Below the pieces are notes generated by a model, which was given only the letters and a program-made list of their open reading frames with translations, was not told the origin of the DNA and did not search any database. The translations under genes and the position numbers were made by a program. Below are positions 1 to 9,871 of a stretch of 64,000 nt of DNA, piece by piece (position 1 is the stretch's first letter; each line of letters opens with the position of its first letter). This stretch comes from Ectobacillus sp042610425 (lineage in GTDB: Bacteria; Bacillota; Bacilli; Bacillales; Bacillaceae_G): positions 2,269,924 to 2,333,923 of the forward strand of contig NZ_JBGJZM010000001.1 in assembly GCF_042610425.1 (NCBI RefSeq). The letters run 5' to 3'.

Positions 1-941
1 GATTGGACGATGCAAGTGTCATGGAAGGAACATTTGAAAGTGTAGCAATTTCAGACTTACATCTCCTGCCTGCCGTTCATTGGATGAAGGAAATAGAGAG
101 AATATGGATACCTACAGAAGAAGGAGCTTACAAAACGCTAAACCAATTCTTAGCAAAGCGGCTTGGACATTATCAAGACGGACGTGACTTTCCAGCCATA
201 GCTATGCATTCATCATTAGCTCCCTATTATGCATTCGGGCAGCTTTCTCCTCGTCTTGTATACTATTATATAAAGCGAAAGCTTTCCCCAAGCATAGGGG
301 TACAAGGGGAAAGCTATTTGCGGCAGCTTGTATGGCGGGAATTTGCATACCATCTTCTGCTCCACTTTCCGCATACAACAAAGGAGCCTTTGCTACCCGC
401 TTTTCAACATTTCCCTTGGAAAGAAGATGATGCCCTGTTTCAGGCTTGGACAAAGGGACGAACCGGATATCCATTTGTCGATGCGGGGATGCGTGAGCTA
501 TGGAATACCGGTTTTATGCACAACCGCGTTCGTATGGTTGTTGCTTCATTTTTAGTCAAGCATCTACTTATCCCCTGGCAGCGGGGCGCGGCTTGGTTTT
601 GGGATACACTGTTAGATGCAGACCTTGCCAATAACACAATGGGATGGCAATGGGTAGCGGGAAGCGGCGCAGATGCTGCCCCGTATTTTCGAATATTCAA
701 CCCGATTACACAAGGGGAAAAATTTGATACGGATGGTGAATATGTACGGCGCTGGATTCCTGAACTAAAGGATCTTCCGAATAAATATATACATAGGCCG
801 TGGGAAGCAAATAATGACGTATTACAAAGTGCTAAGATCACACTTGGCGTTACGTATCCGTATCCAATTGTGAATCACGTCGTGGCACGCAAGCAAGCAC
901 TTTCAGCTTATGAGGAGATGAAAGCAAAAGTATCGAAATAA
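1..941 (+). CDS. phr: Deoxyribodipyrimidine photolyase, 3' part (5' end outside window)
   Basis: This is the C-terminal 312 residues of a class I cyclobutane pyrimidine dimer photolyase, which uses FADH- and blue light to split UV-induced thymine dimers in DNA. The frame is open to the window edge (first full codon at 3) and complete members have about 470 residues, so roughly 160 residues with the antenna-binding domain lie upstream. The FAD-binding helical domain is visible: YLRQLVWREFAYHLL, then GYPFVDAGMRELW, HNRVRMVVASF, NTMGWQWVAGSG and APYFRIFNP. A TTG at 3 is only an artificial start. The gene converges on hemY and shares a hairpin with it. A cryptochrome is possible but less likely in this setting. 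Confidence 0.93.
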   Translation, partial: LDDASVMEGTFESVAISDLHLLPAVHWMKEIERIWIPTEEGAYKTLNQFLAKRLGHYQDGRDFPAIAMHSSLAPYYAFGQLSPRLVYYYIKRKLSPSIGVQGESYLRQLVWREFAYHLLLHFPHTTKEPLLPAFQHFPWKEDDALFQAWTKGRTGYPFVDAGMRELWNTGFMHNRVRMVVASFLVKHLLIPWQRGAAWFWDTLLDADLANNTMGWQWVAGSGADAAPYFRIFNPITQGEKFDTDGEYVRRWIPELKDLPNKYIHRPWEANNDVLQSAKITLGVTYPYPIVNHVVARKQALSAYEEMKAKVSK

Positions 942-965
942 CTACTTAATCAGAACCCGAAAATA

Positions 966-1004
966 AAGACATCCACAGAGACGGTTTTCTCTGTGGATGT
1001 TGGT
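966..1004. terminator. Bidirectional terminator between phr and hemY
   Basis: A 12-bp perfect stem (969-980 with 989-1000, arm ACATCCACAGAG) sits between two convergent genes. The T-rich flank is better on the minus-strand side (CTTTATTTT after the hairpin), so it probably serves hemY best. Confidence 0.7.
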
Positions 1005-1007
1005 CTT

Positions 1008-2426
1008 CTAGCGTGTTTCCATTAGTTTTTGTATACTCGTAACGTACGTTAACACATGCCGAACTGCTGCTTCCCCTTGATCAATACAATCAGGTAAGCC
1101 TGCTCCTCGGTATGAGCTCCCTGCGACATAAACCCCTGGTAGTTCTTTCTCCATGAAGGAGGTAATGAATTCCATACGTTCCTTGTGTCCAACAGTATAT
1201 TGTGGCATCGCTTCTCGCCAACGTGACACAATGGAAAATTCAGGATCCATATCTATTTCCATTGTTTTCTTTAGATCTTCCATGACAATACTGATGATCT
1301 CTTCATCAGATTTCTCAACAATCTCTTCATCACCAGGTCTCCCTACATAGCAGCGAAGCAGTACCTTTCCTTTTGGCGTCGTATGCGGCCACTTTTTGTG
1401 AGTCCATGTACACGCTGTAATTTTAAAATCGCTATTCCTTGAGACAACAAAACCCGTTCCTTGAATATCACGAGTAATCGCTTTTTCTGGGAAAGCCAAT
1501 GCTACATTTGCTACGGTAGTGGAAGGAATTGAATGAAGAAATTGAAACTCGTCGTATTGCTGGAATAGATTGGCGAGTGACTGATGCGGCGCTGCTACGA
1601 TGACGGATACAGCTTCGATTGTTTTTCCATTACTAAGATACAAAAGGTAGCCGTCTTCCTTTTTCTCGATTCGTTCCACACGTGTACTTGTTAACAATGT
1701 TCCTTCTTCGAGCCGTTCTTCCACATGCTCTACAAGTGATTGTAAACCTGTGCGCACTGTTTGGAAAATTCCTTTCGGATTCGCTGTTTTACGTGTTGGC
1801 GGAGCTAGTGTTTTCATCCCAAGTACAATGCTTCGATATTTTTGCTCGACCTGATAGAACTGAGGGAACGTTGCCATCAAGCTCATCTCATCTATATCTC
1901 CTGCATAAATGCCAGAAAGAAGAGGTTCAATTAAATTTTCTACCACTTGATTTCCAAGCCTTCTACGGAAAAAATGGCCAAGCGATTGATCTTCCATAGC
2001 CTTAGAAGTAGGCAAAATAAAATCGAATCCTGCTCTTATTTTTCCAAGAGGAGAGAACATTCCAGAAAATAGAAAAGGTTTAATTTGCGTCGGTATGCCC
2101 ATCATACTGCCTTGTGGAATGCTATGAAGTTTTCCGTTCACTAATACGTAAGATTTCCCCGTTGCATTGTTAACGAGTTCATCTTCTAATCCGACTTCTT
2201 TAGCCAAACGGCTAGCACTTGTCTTACGTTCTAAAAACGAGTCTGGTCCTCTTTCAATAACAAAGCCATCCTTTTGCAACGTTTTTATTTTTCCGCCAAT
2301 TGTACCGGTAGCTTCGATGAGCAAGGTTTGCAAAGGTAAATTTTGCTCACGGATTTCTTTTTGTAAATAGTAAGTGGCTGTAAGTCCAGCAATACCAGCG
2401 CCGATAATAACAATCCGTTGTTCCAT
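1008..2426 (-). CDS. hemY: Coproporphyrinogen III oxidase (HemY/CgoX)
   Basis: This FAD enzyme removes six electrons from the porphyrinogen ring with O2. It was long called protoporphyrinogen oxidase, but in Gram-positive bacteria the physiological substrate is coproporphyrinogen III. The 472 residues match the family length. Residues 5-20 form the dinucleotide-binding fold (IVIIGAGIAGLTATYYL) and a second FAD signature lies near the C terminus (GVYVAGSSYRGAGLPDCIDQG). ATG at 2426 follows AGGAGGAAATAC, a strong ribosome site. It is the last gene of hemE-hemH-hemY, 28 bp after hemH, and therefore probably co-transcribed. Confidence 0.95.
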   Translation of the reverse strand: MEQRIVIIGAGIAGLTATYYLQKEIREQNLPLQTLLIEATGTIGGKIKTLQKDGFVIERGPDSFLERKTSASRLAKEVGLEDELVNNATGKSYVLVNGKLHSIPQGSMMGIPTQIKPFLFSGMFSPLGKIRAGFDFILPTSKAMEDQSLGHFFRRRLGNQVVENLIEPLLSGIYAGDIDEMSLMATFPQFYQVEQKYRSIVLGMKTLAPPTRKTANPKGIFQTVRTGLQSLVEHVEERLEEGTLLTSTRVERIEKKEDGYLLYLSNGKTIEAVSVIVAAPHQSLANLFQQYDEFQFLHSIPSTTVANVALAFPEKAITRDIQGTGFVVSRNSDFKITACTWTHKKWPHTTPKGKVLLRCYVGRPGDEEIVEKSDEEIISIVMEDLKKTMEIDMDPEFSIVSRWREAMPQYTVGHKERMEFITSFMEKELPGVYVAGSSYRGAGLPDCIDQGEAAVRHVLTYVTSIQKLMETR

Positions 2427-2454
2427 ATGTATTTCCTCCTCTTGCTACATCTAT

Positions 2455-3387
2455 TCAGATAGTATATGTCTTTTTCATAACAACTTGTGCTAAGCAATCA
2501 ATAAATGCATCCTGTGCATTTGGCATGTCTGGACGATAGTAGCTTGCTCCTACTTTATCCGTAACCGCCTTACATTCAACATCATTGTCGTATAAAACCT
2601 CTAAGTGATTGACAATAAACCCTACCGGCGCATATACGAAAGCTTTATAGCCATATTTATTATATAAGTCTAATGTTAAGTCCTGTACATCTGGCCCAAT
2701 CCAAGGGTCCGGTGTATTTCCCGCACTTTGCCAGCCTATTGCATAGTCCTTAACCCCTGCAGCCTCGCTAATTAGCTCTGCAGTTTCTTTCAACTGATCT
2801 GGATAGGGATCACCTGCAGCGATAATTTTTTCTGGTAAACTATGTGCAGATACGATTAAAATGGCTTGTTCCCGTTCTTCCTGTTGCATAGATGCGTAGG
2901 TTTCTTTAATCTTGGTCGCCCAGTAACTAATAAATGTAGGCTCTTTATACCAGCTTTCAATACTATGAATAACAGGACCACCAAATTTGGCTGCTTCTTC
3001 CTTTGCACGACCGTTATAGGATTTCACACTAAATGTAGAATAGTGAGGGGCTAATACAAGACTAATTGCTTCCTCAATTCCATCTTCATGCATTTGCCGA
3101 ACGGCATCTTCTATGAATGGTTCAATATGCTTTAGTCCTAAATACATATGAAATTCAATTTCTTCTTGTATTTCATTTAATCTCGCTTCGAGCTTAGTAG
3201 CCTGTTCTTCGGTAATTTTTGCAAGAGGAGAGATTCCGCCAATTGCGCGGTAACGTCTTACTAAATCTTCAAACATTTCCGGAGTTGGTTTTCTCCCTCT
3301 ACGAATATGTGTATAATAGCGTTCGATATCTTCTTCCTTGTATGGCGTTCCGTATGCCATGACAAGCAAACCCATTTTCTTTTTCAT
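2455..3387 (-). CDS. hemH: Coproporphyrin ferrochelatase (HemH/CpfC)
   Basis: The enzyme inserts Fe2+ into coproporphyrin III, the step after HemY in the coproporphyrin-dependent haem route of Firmicutes. The 310 residues equal the B. subtilis enzyme length. The metal-handling residues expected from that enzyme (His183 and Glu264) fall here at His182 in SAHSLPEKI and Glu263 in NHLEVLYDND. The N terminus LLVMAYGTPY and the GGISPLAKIT loop are typical. It has no membrane segment and should be cytosolic. It lies 27 bp downstream of hemE and 28 bp upstream of hemY. Confidence 0.96.
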   Translation of the reverse strand: MKKKMGLLVMAYGTPYKEEDIERYYTHIRRGRKPTPEMFEDLVRRYRAIGGISPLAKITEEQATKLEARLNEIQEEIEFHMYLGLKHIEPFIEDAVRQMHEDGIEEAISLVLAPHYSTFSVKSYNGRAKEEAAKFGGPVIHSIESWYKEPTFISYWATKIKETYASMQQEEREQAILIVSAHSLPEKIIAAGDPYPDQLKETAELISEAAGVKDYAIGWQSAGNTPDPWIGPDVQDLTLDLYNKYGYKAFVYAPVGFIVNHLEVLYDNDVECKAVTDKVGASYYRPDMPNAQDAFIDCLAQVVMKKTYTI

Positions 3388-3414
3388 GATTCGAATCCCG
3401 CCTTCTATTATTCT

Positions 3415-4461
3415 CTATTGTTTCTGATGGAGCGCCGTATACTCATGAATAAACGATGTTAAACGCTGCAATGTTTCTGGTTTAACCTCAGGAAATACCC
3501 CATGCCCAAGATTAAATACATAACCGGGTTGTTTCATCCCTTCATCCAAGATGCTCTTCACGTTTTTCTCAATGACATCCCATGAACAAAGTAAGACAGC
3601 AGGATCTAGATTTCCTTGTATTGCTTTCTGGATGCCGCGTGCACGTGCCTGCTCAATCGGCAAACGCCAGTCCAATCCTACAACATCAAGCGGCAATTCA
3701 TTCCATTCGTTTGCCAAGTGACTTGCTCCCACGCCGAACATAATGAGAGGGACTTTCAAAGGACGAAGCTCAGAAAAAATACGTTGCATGACAGGCTTAA
3801 TATAGGTGCGATAATCTGCTACATTCAACGCACCTACCCAAGAATCAAAAATTTGAATGGCTTTTGCCCCTGCATTTACTTGAGCTGTAACATAGGTAAT
3901 CGTCATTGTTGCTAATTTATCCATAAGCGCAAACCACACTTTTTCATCCTCATGCATAAGTGCCTTTGTTTTATTATAATTTCTGGATGGTCCTCCCTCA
4001 ATCATATAGCTCGCAAGCGTAAACGGAGCACCGGAAAAGCCAATTAACGGAACATCTAGCATTTCACCAGTTAATAATCGTATCGTATCCAGTACATAAG
4101 GAATATCTTGTTCTGGATGTATTTCACCTAAAAGCTCTATGTCTTGTAACGAGCGAATGGGATTGCTTATAACAGGACCAATACCAGCTTTAATGTCAAC
4201 GTCCACTCCGATAGATGGCAGCGGTGTCATAATATCTTTATAGAGTATCGCAGCATCTACACCGTAATTGTCTACCGGTAACTTCGTAACGTATGCACAC
4301 AATTCGGGCTGATGCGTTATTTCAAATAAGGAGTATTTTTCCTTGATTTTACGGTATTCGGGCTGAGAACGTCCCGCTTGTCTCATATACCATACTGGGA
4401 CATAATCTGTTTTTTCCCCTTTGCATGCTCTTAATAGCGTGTCGTTGAATTGTCGTACCAC
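3415..4461 (-). CDS. hemE: Uroporphyrinogen decarboxylase
   Basis: HemE removes four carboxyl groups from uroporphyrinogen III to give coproporphyrinogen III, feeding HemY and HemH downstream. The signature WYMRQAGRSQPEYR sits at about residues 24-37 and the later GFSGAPFTLASYMIEGG and NLGHGVFPEV blocks are intact; 348 residues is normal. The start is GTG at 4461 (MVRQFND), with GAGGGGAG about nine bases upstream. It is the first gene of the haem operon. About 200 bp separate it from pbpF, and that gap holds a probable promoter. Confidence 0.96.
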   Translation of the reverse strand: MVRQFNDTLLRACKGEKTDYVPVWYMRQAGRSQPEYRKIKEKYSLFEITHQPELCAYVTKLPVDNYGVDAAILYKDIMTPLPSIGVDVDIKAGIGPVISNPIRSLQDIELLGEIHPEQDIPYVLDTIRLLTGEMLDVPLIGFSGAPFTLASYMIEGGPSRNYNKTKALMHEDEKVWFALMDKLATMTITYVTAQVNAGAKAIQIFDSWVGALNVADYRTYIKPVMQRIFSELRPLKVPLIMFGVGASHLANEWNELPLDVVGLDWRLPIEQARARGIQKAIQGNLDPAVLLCSWDVIEKNVKSILDEGMKQPGYVFNLGHGVFPEVKPETLQRLTSFIHEYTALHQKQ

Positions 4462-4640
4462 AATCCCAATCTCCCCTCAATTACATTTTTTACAAAAATG
4501 ATAGCGTATTTTAAACCGTATCTTTTCCTACTATACCGTTTTAACAATAAAATTGCACAGCAGAGTGTTTAAGTTCAACAAATCGACACTTTTACGATTG
4601 GCGATATCAATATTTCAAATCAGGATAAATTCCCTTACGC

Positions 4641-4649
4641 ATTATACCA
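4641..4649 (-). promoter_or_regulatory. Probable extended -10 promoter of hemEHY
   Basis: On the minus strand the sequence reads TGG TATAAT, a perfect -10 with the TGn extension, just past the pbpF stop. The matching -35 is poor (AATCTT at a 17-bp spacing), which extended -10 promoters tolerate. It would give a leader of about 170 nt before hemE. Confidence 0.45.
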
Positions 4650-4661
4650 TATTGCTATTTA

Positions 4662-6779
4662 CTAAGATTTGACTATGTCTGTTTTTTCCCCTTCGCGATT
4701 GGTCTGTGGATTAAAGGGCACGATATATAAACTAGGTACAGCAAACACATTTACGTATTTCATTTCATACTCCGATTGTCCAGTAACAGTTGTTAGCAAA
4801 GTACTCGTATCTCCTTCCTTCTTATAAATACGGTACTGCACCCGTTTGTCTGCAAGTGGATTCCACTTGATATTTACCGTAAACAACCCAATAGGTGTAA
4901 AAGTCAGCTTTGCCTGTGCATTGGTTAACTTTGCTAATCGTATAGGCTCTCCAATGTTTTCTACTCCGTCTGGCATTGTAAATGCTGTTTGTGTCTCAGC
5001 ATGAGAAGCCGTTAAAATTTTTTTTAATAGTCTCGTTGGATAATCGCTACCCTCGGTTATATAATGAGTATCATCGGTGTGGTCATACCCCATCCATACA
5101 GCCCCTACCATATTGGGAGTATATCCAACGAACCATGCATCTCTCGCACCTGTATCACGGTTAGGGAGCGAGGTCGTTCCAGTTTTCCCAGCTAACGCTC
5201 CGTTGTAAGTGCCAGATTGAGCTGTTCCATCCTTTACTGTTCCTTCCAGCATACGTGTCATGAACCACGCGGTTTGCTTTGAAAACACATTTGTTTCTGT
5301 TTGCAGGGTCTGTCCAATGATGGCCCCTTTTTGATTCATTACTCTTTCAATCACATGGGGCTCAGTCACATTTCCTTCTGCAGAAAAGGCACGATACATT
5401 TTTACTAGTTCAAGCGGAGACACACCCTCCTGCAAACCACCTAGTGCCGCACTTAATCCCGTATCCCGAATGTTCACGTTCGCCTTTGCTAAGTAAGATT
5501 TCGCTGTATCTATACCGATTTCATTTAAAAGCGAAACAGCAGGGACATTGGCTGAGTCTTTAACTGCATCAAACATCGTAATTTCCTTAGAATAGATATC
5601 ATTATAATTACGAGGAATGTACCCGTTAAATGACTGCTTTTCATTTGATAACATAGAATAAGGCTGGTATTTCTTCGTTTCAAGAGCAGGGGCATAAACA
5701 AGAAGCGGCTTAATCACGGAGCCGGGCTGTCTTTTCATATACAATCGATTATAGCCCCTTGGAACATAATGGCGTCCACCAATGGCCGCCTTAATCCCTC
5801 CCGTCTTACTATCCATCAGAACAAACGAACCTTCTATATCTGTACTACCACTAGGAAAGTTACGATTGTCCTGAAATAGATTGTAAGCCGTTTTCTGTAT
5901 GGTTGGATCTAACGTAACGACAAACGTATAACCCCCTCTTAATACTTCTTCATAGGATAGCTTATACGTATCCGCAGCTTCTTGAAATACCATATCAATA
6001 AAAGGTAAGAATGCTTGCTCTTCTTTAGAGTTTTGTACATCTAGCGCAAGTGTTTTTCCCTGTTCACGGACTGTTTCTTCCGCACTCAAAAATCCTTGCT
6101 TATTCATTAAAGACAAAACCAAATCACGACGTTCCTTGCTCTTATCAGGATGCAAAATAGGAGAGTAGCTAGTAGGTGCCTTCATTAAACCAGCCAATAA
6201 CGCCCCTTCGGAAACAGATAGATTCTGTACATTTTTATGAAAATAAAATTGAGAAGCGGTTTGAATCCCATACACCCCATGACCAAAATAAACTTGATTC
6301 ACATACATTTCTAGCAGTTGATTTTTCGTATAACGCTGTTCTAAATTAACTGCGATGATTAGTTCTTTCGTTTTACGAAGCCACGTTTTTTCATTTGTTA
6401 AAAATATATTTTTAGCAAGCTGCTGCGTAATCGTGCTCCCGCCTTCTACCTTCGAACCAGCGAGAATGTCCTTATATAATGCACGGAATATGGAAGTGAA
6501 ATCCACACCATGATGCTCATAAAACCGCGTATCCTCGGCTGCTACAAATGCATGCTGTACATAAAGCGGAATATCATCAATAGAAACGAGTTCCCTATTT
6601 TGATCATACATTTTTGTTATTTCATTTCCTTGTTCGTCTACGATGCGTGAGGTAGACTCAAACACCAGCTTTTTATCATCAATAACAAAATTACCCAAAA
6701 AGATAATTAATAAATAACCGATAAGTGCAACTACGCAGACGATTGCCGAACTTCCTGCTAGGATAAGTCCCTTTTTCAA
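4662..6779 (-). CDS. pbpF: Class A penicillin-binding protein (PBP2C/PbpF)
   Basis: This is a bifunctional peptidoglycan synthase anchored in the cytoplasmic membrane. Residues 5-30 are the membrane anchor. The glycosyltransferase domain has the catalytic Glu82 in AEDTRFYEHHG, then GGSTITQQLAKN and the second conserved block ending at NQVYFGHGVYGIQ. The transpeptidase domain has Ser354-x-x-Lys (GSVIKP), Ser409-Ala-Asn411 and Lys532-Thr-Gly-Thr. The start is TTG at 6779, preceded by AAAGGAGA. In B. subtilis pbpF also lies directly upstream of hemEHY and takes part in spore-wall peptidoglycan synthesis, so the synteny supports the symbol. The length of 705 residues is usual. Confidence 0.93.
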   Translation of the reverse strand: MKKGLILAGSSAIVCVVALIGYLLIIFLGNFVIDDKKLVFESTSRIVDEQGNEITKMYDQNRELVSIDDIPLYVQHAFVAAEDTRFYEHHGVDFTSIFRALYKDILAGSKVEGGSTITQQLAKNIFLTNEKTWLRKTKELIIAVNLEQRYTKNQLLEMYVNQVYFGHGVYGIQTASQFYFHKNVQNLSVSEGALLAGLMKAPTSYSPILHPDKSKERRDLVLSLMNKQGFLSAEETVREQGKTLALDVQNSKEEQAFLPFIDMVFQEAADTYKLSYEEVLRGGYTFVVTLDPTIQKTAYNLFQDNRNFPSGSTDIEGSFVLMDSKTGGIKAAIGGRHYVPRGYNRLYMKRQPGSVIKPLLVYAPALETKKYQPYSMLSNEKQSFNGYIPRNYNDIYSKEITMFDAVKDSANVPAVSLLNEIGIDTAKSYLAKANVNIRDTGLSAALGGLQEGVSPLELVKMYRAFSAEGNVTEPHVIERVMNQKGAIIGQTLQTETNVFSKQTAWFMTRMLEGTVKDGTAQSGTYNGALAGKTGTTSLPNRDTGARDAWFVGYTPNMVGAVWMGYDHTDDTHYITEGSDYPTRLLKKILTASHAETQTAFTMPDGVENIGEPIRLAKLTNAQAKLTFTPIGLFTVNIKWNPLADKRVQYRIYKKEGDTSTLLTTVTGQSEYEMKYVNVFAVPSLYIVPFNPQTNREGEKTDIVKS

Positions 6780-6954
6780 GGCAGTAGGTCTCCTTTACCA
6801 TAAGATGGTTTGTATTAGTATTAGAAGAATATATTCCTTTATGTATAGAATCTCAATCTTTTTTACAACAAAAAAGGAGAGGAATAAAGGAGAAACATAT
6901 TTATTTCTTACTATAATAAAGCACACTGCCTTTATGGGAGGGAGTTCTTCACAC

Positions 6955-6984
6955 AAAAGGGAGTAGGTTTCCCTACTCCCCTTT
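6955..6984 (-). terminator. Rho-independent terminator of the ecs operon
   Basis: A 9-bp perfect stem (6959-6967 with 6972-6980, GGGAGTAGG/CCTACTCCC) with a four-base loop is followed on the minus strand by TTTT. The ecsC stop codon lies inside the hairpin. Confidence 0.8.
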
Positions 6985-7701
6985 TGCATGTAGCCATCGT
7001 AATTGATAGCATTTCATTGCGATTTCACCAAGTCGATCCAATAAGTTGTAGTTTGCATATGCTCCTACGGCTGCTCCAATAATTGGTACGAGCTGTAACA
7101 TTTTTGCTAAGTCAATGTAATCACGGTACTCTTGCTGTAACGTTCGCCAATCTACGTTACGCCCCTTTTCTCTGCATGCTTCCCAGCCTTCTATAATGGT
7201 AAAAATATCACGACGATGCTTGTCACTAGAAAATGCTAGCTGAAATACATGAAGAATAAAAAGACGCTCCTCTTCTTTACTCGTATCATGACCGTAAATC
7301 GTTGCTACCTCAAATAAAAATTTAATTTTAATCGATACAAGTAGTGGAAAATCTGCAAGGCCTAGTAAGATGCCACCTGCACCGGTACCGGCCCCTTCTA
7401 CAGCAGCAATTTTCTTATAATCTTCCCGTTTCCGATTGACTCGTTCATCTCGCTGTTGCAATGACAGATGATGCTCCTTTAACGTTGGCTGGATAAAATC
7501 AGATCCTACGAGAATTCCTTGAACCATCTTTTTTATACTTTCTGTCAGCACAATATTCACTTTTTCAGGCGTTAGCTGCTGCACTTTTGTTTGTACTTTT
7601 TTTGATACGCGGTTCATAAAAGATGAGTTTTTTAGCATTTCTTCTTTCCATTCCATGAGCCGGATACGTATAACTGTTTCATAATCTGTCAACGAGTTCA
7701 C
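6973..7701 (-). CDS. ecsC: EcsC family protein
   Basis: This is the third gene of ecsABC. EcsC-family proteins are widespread but their biochemical role is unsettled. The 242 residues carry a basic N-terminal part and two glycine/alanine-rich hydrophobic stretches, near residues 103-125 (GAGTGAGGILLGLADFPLLV) and 205-220 (LVPIIGAAVGAY), which could touch membranes. The reading frame opens at GTG 7701, but AAGGGAA then sits directly against that codon. A TTG three codons later (7692) is better spaced and may be the true start. It lies 14 bp after ecsB. Confidence 0.85.
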   Translation of the reverse strand: MNSLTDYETVIRIRLMEWKEEMLKNSSFMNRVSKKVQTKVQQLTPEKVNIVLTESIKKMVQGILVGSDFIQPTLKEHHLSLQQRDERVNRKREDYKKIAAVEGAGTGAGGILLGLADFPLLVSIKIKFLFEVATIYGHDTSKEEERLFILHVFQLAFSSDKHRRDIFTIIEGWEACREKGRNVDWRTLQQEYRDYIDLAKMLQLVPIIGAAVGAYANYNLLDRLGEIAMKCYQLRWLHAKGE

Positions 7702-7715
7702 TTCCCTTGTATTAC

Positions 7716-8936
7716 TTAAGGTAAGAGGATCTTCATTCGCTTGCTACTATATCCGTACGTAAATCCGTAGCTAAAAACCAGATTACAAAGAAGGACGATC
7801 GCTGTCATGATCCAATCATGTGTAGCAAAGGCAAACACGATTGAAAACACAACAGACGATAATACGAGTAATCGCATAAGTAATGTTAAAAATGCTCGTT
7901 GCTGTACTATGGCTGCTATTGGATATAAACTTACCCAAAGTGTGACGTGATAATGCTTCGCCAAGCTAAGTAACTGGTATGCGATTATATAAATAAATAA
8001 AAAGCTTATAAACATCCTTGCGTATAGAAACGGTACATAATAGACAATCACACTACCAAGAATAAGTTGTCTTACAAACATACCGAAATAGCTACCTGAT
8101 CTTAAAAATGTTCGAATATATAGGAAAGAGTACGTATTTTGTTTTGAAAAGGAAACCGTTTTAGTCATAATATCAAGCCATTTTCTTCTTTTCACTCGTT
8201 CCTTTAATTGCGGTACATCCGTAAATAAGTTAGCAATTCGATATAACAATAGCATTTTTTTCTCTTCATCATTGATAAGATACTCCCAATTATATCCTTG
8301 TTTCCCTTTTCTACGATATAACGAGAACAAATACACACCCATGCCGAACACTATAACTACCGTGTATATAACAGACACTTTACTTAGAAGGCTAAATGTA
8401 AAGGCAAATGATAGTCCGAACCGCATAACGTAATCGATGATCCGGATTCGTTCATCCAATATATACGTTCGTTCCCATACGATAAGTAAATTCCAGCTTG
8501 CAACAATTGCCAATAAAACAAGCAATATAACGTATGTAGACATCGCTTCCTTATATTGATGGCTATAAAGCGGAGCTAGCACCAGTCCAACCACTAAAAC
8601 CAGCAGTAATTGAACGAAATAAGAAAAAGAAAAAGCCATTCTAAAATAGGACTTCATTTTTTCTTCTATTGGAAGTAAAAAAACAATATCGGGTCGCTTA
8701 ACGAAAGTTTGAACACTTCCATTGGTCACAATGAATGAAAAAATGATGACCATAAGCCAAGTAGTGGGAAAGGAGGGCGACAATGTTTGCAGCCATGCAT
8801 GATAATAATAAGCTCCAATTCCAATTGCAAATATAAGTACAAACTTAAGATGATCATTGAAAATATATTTCCCGTACGTTCTCATTTCTTTCACAAAAAG
8901 TTTAAATCTCTTCTTCCACAATTCAACTGTGTTCAT
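7716..8936 (-). CDS. ecsB: ABC transporter permease EcsB
   Basis: EcsB is the integral membrane partner of the ATPase EcsA. The 406 residues show at least eight hydrophobic spans, in pairs near 30-75, 100-170 and 180-205 and in a C-terminal block near 290-400, with few charged residues inside them. In B. subtilis, EcsAB mutants have defects in protein secretion, competence and regulated intramembrane proteolysis. The transported substrate is not established. The ATG at 8936 lies inside the ecsA end (14-bp overlap) behind AAAGGAAG, which indicates translational coupling. Confidence 0.9.
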   Translation of the reverse strand: MNTVELWKKRFKLFVKEMRTYGKYIFNDHLKFVLIFAIGIGAYYYHAWLQTLSPSFPTTWLMVIIFSFIVTNGSVQTFVKRPDIVFLLPIEEKMKSYFRMAFSFSYFVQLLLVLVVGLVLAPLYSHQYKEAMSTYVILLVLLAIVASWNLLIVWERTYILDERIRIIDYVMRFGLSFAFTFSLLSKVSVIYTVVIVFGMGVYLFSLYRRKGKQGYNWEYLINDEEKKMLLLYRIANLFTDVPQLKERVKRRKWLDIMTKTVSFSKQNTYSFLYIRTFLRSGSYFGMFVRQLILGSVIVYYVPFLYARMFISFLFIYIIAYQLLSLAKHYHVTLWVSLYPIAAIVQQRAFLTLLMRLLVLSSVVFSIVFAFATHDWIMTAIVLLCNLVFSYGFTYGYSSKRMKILLP

Positions 8937-9672
8937 GATTTTCTTCCTTTGTTAGTTCAATATAGAGATCATCAAGCGATGCCCCTGGCATGGAGAATTG
9001 TTGCTGCAAGTCTTGCAAGCTCCCCTTTGCCACCACCTGTCCGTGATGCAAAATAATAAATGAATCACAATATTTCTCTGCCGTTGTTAAAATATGTGTA
9101 CTCATTAAAATGCCAGCTCCGTTTTTTTTCATTCGCCCCATTAGCTCCAGTAAAGATTGAATACCAAGCGGATCTAGACCAAGAAAAGGCTCATCGATAA
9201 TATAGAGCGATGGCTGCACAAGAAAGGCGCACATAATCATAACCTTTTGCTTCATTCCTTTTGAAAAATGAGAGGGAAACCATTTTAATCGGTTACTCAT
9301 CCGAAATTCTTCTAGCAACGGTTTTATTCTTTCTTCATATTGCTTTTCCTCAACACCATACGCCATTGCCGTTAGCTGTAAATGTTCCTCCAATGTCAAT
9401 TCATCATATAAAATCGGGGACTCTGGAATGTACGTAAAGCTACCACGATAAAGAGTTGGATCATCTTGAAATGTTTTCCCATGAATCGTGATGCTCCCTT
9501 GTCTTGGTGTCATAAGGCCGATAATGTGTTTAATTGTCGTACTTTTCCCTGCACCATTTAGTCCTATTAGTCCCACAAGCTCGCTAGACTTAACAGAAAA
9601 TGAAATATCTTGCAGTACAGGTCGTTTTGAATAACCTCCGGTAACGTGTTGCACTTCTAATAATGAATTCAT
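8923..9672 (-). CDS. ecsA: ABC transporter ATP-binding protein EcsA
   Basis: This is the ATPase of the Ecs transporter. Walker A is GLNGAGKST (residues 37-45), the signature is a variant FSKGMKQK (136-143) in place of LSGGQ, and Walker B is LYIIDEPFLGLDP with Asp160 and Glu161. An H-loop His follows in MSTHIL. The 249 residues match a single-domain ATPase. It is the first gene of ecsABC and is divergent from hit across an unusually long intergenic region filled with repeats, whereas in B. subtilis ecsA and hit are close neighbours. Confidence 0.95.
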   Translation of the reverse strand: MNSLLEVQHVTGGYSKRPVLQDISFSVKSSELVGLIGLNGAGKSTTIKHIIGLMTPRQGSITIHGKTFQDDPTLYRGSFTYIPESPILYDELTLEEHLQLTAMAYGVEEKQYEERIKPLLEEFRMSNRLKWFPSHFSKGMKQKVMIMCAFLVQPSLYIIDEPFLGLDPLGIQSLLELMGRMKKNGAGILMSTHILTTAEKYCDSFIILHHGQVVAKGSLQDLQQQFSMPGASLDDLYIELTKEENHEHS

Positions 9673-9871
9673 AGTTCCATCCTTTCTTTATGTGGATGAT
9701 GTATCCTTATCTTACCAAAAAACAGGCCCCTCTACCTAGGATTTCTAACATGCATGAAAAAAATCGGGTGTATATTTCTTTTTGAACTGGTTACATTAAT
9801 GAAGGAAGAAGGAAGTTGTTGAACAAAAGTCCCAGAAAAGTAATGAAAATGAATGTTTCATTCTTTATCAT

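Noticed and set aside
6795..6989. Minus-strand frame of 64 codons between ecsC and pbpF
   Set aside because: It runs through the ecs terminator, has no ribosome site and encodes a composition typical of AT-rich noise.
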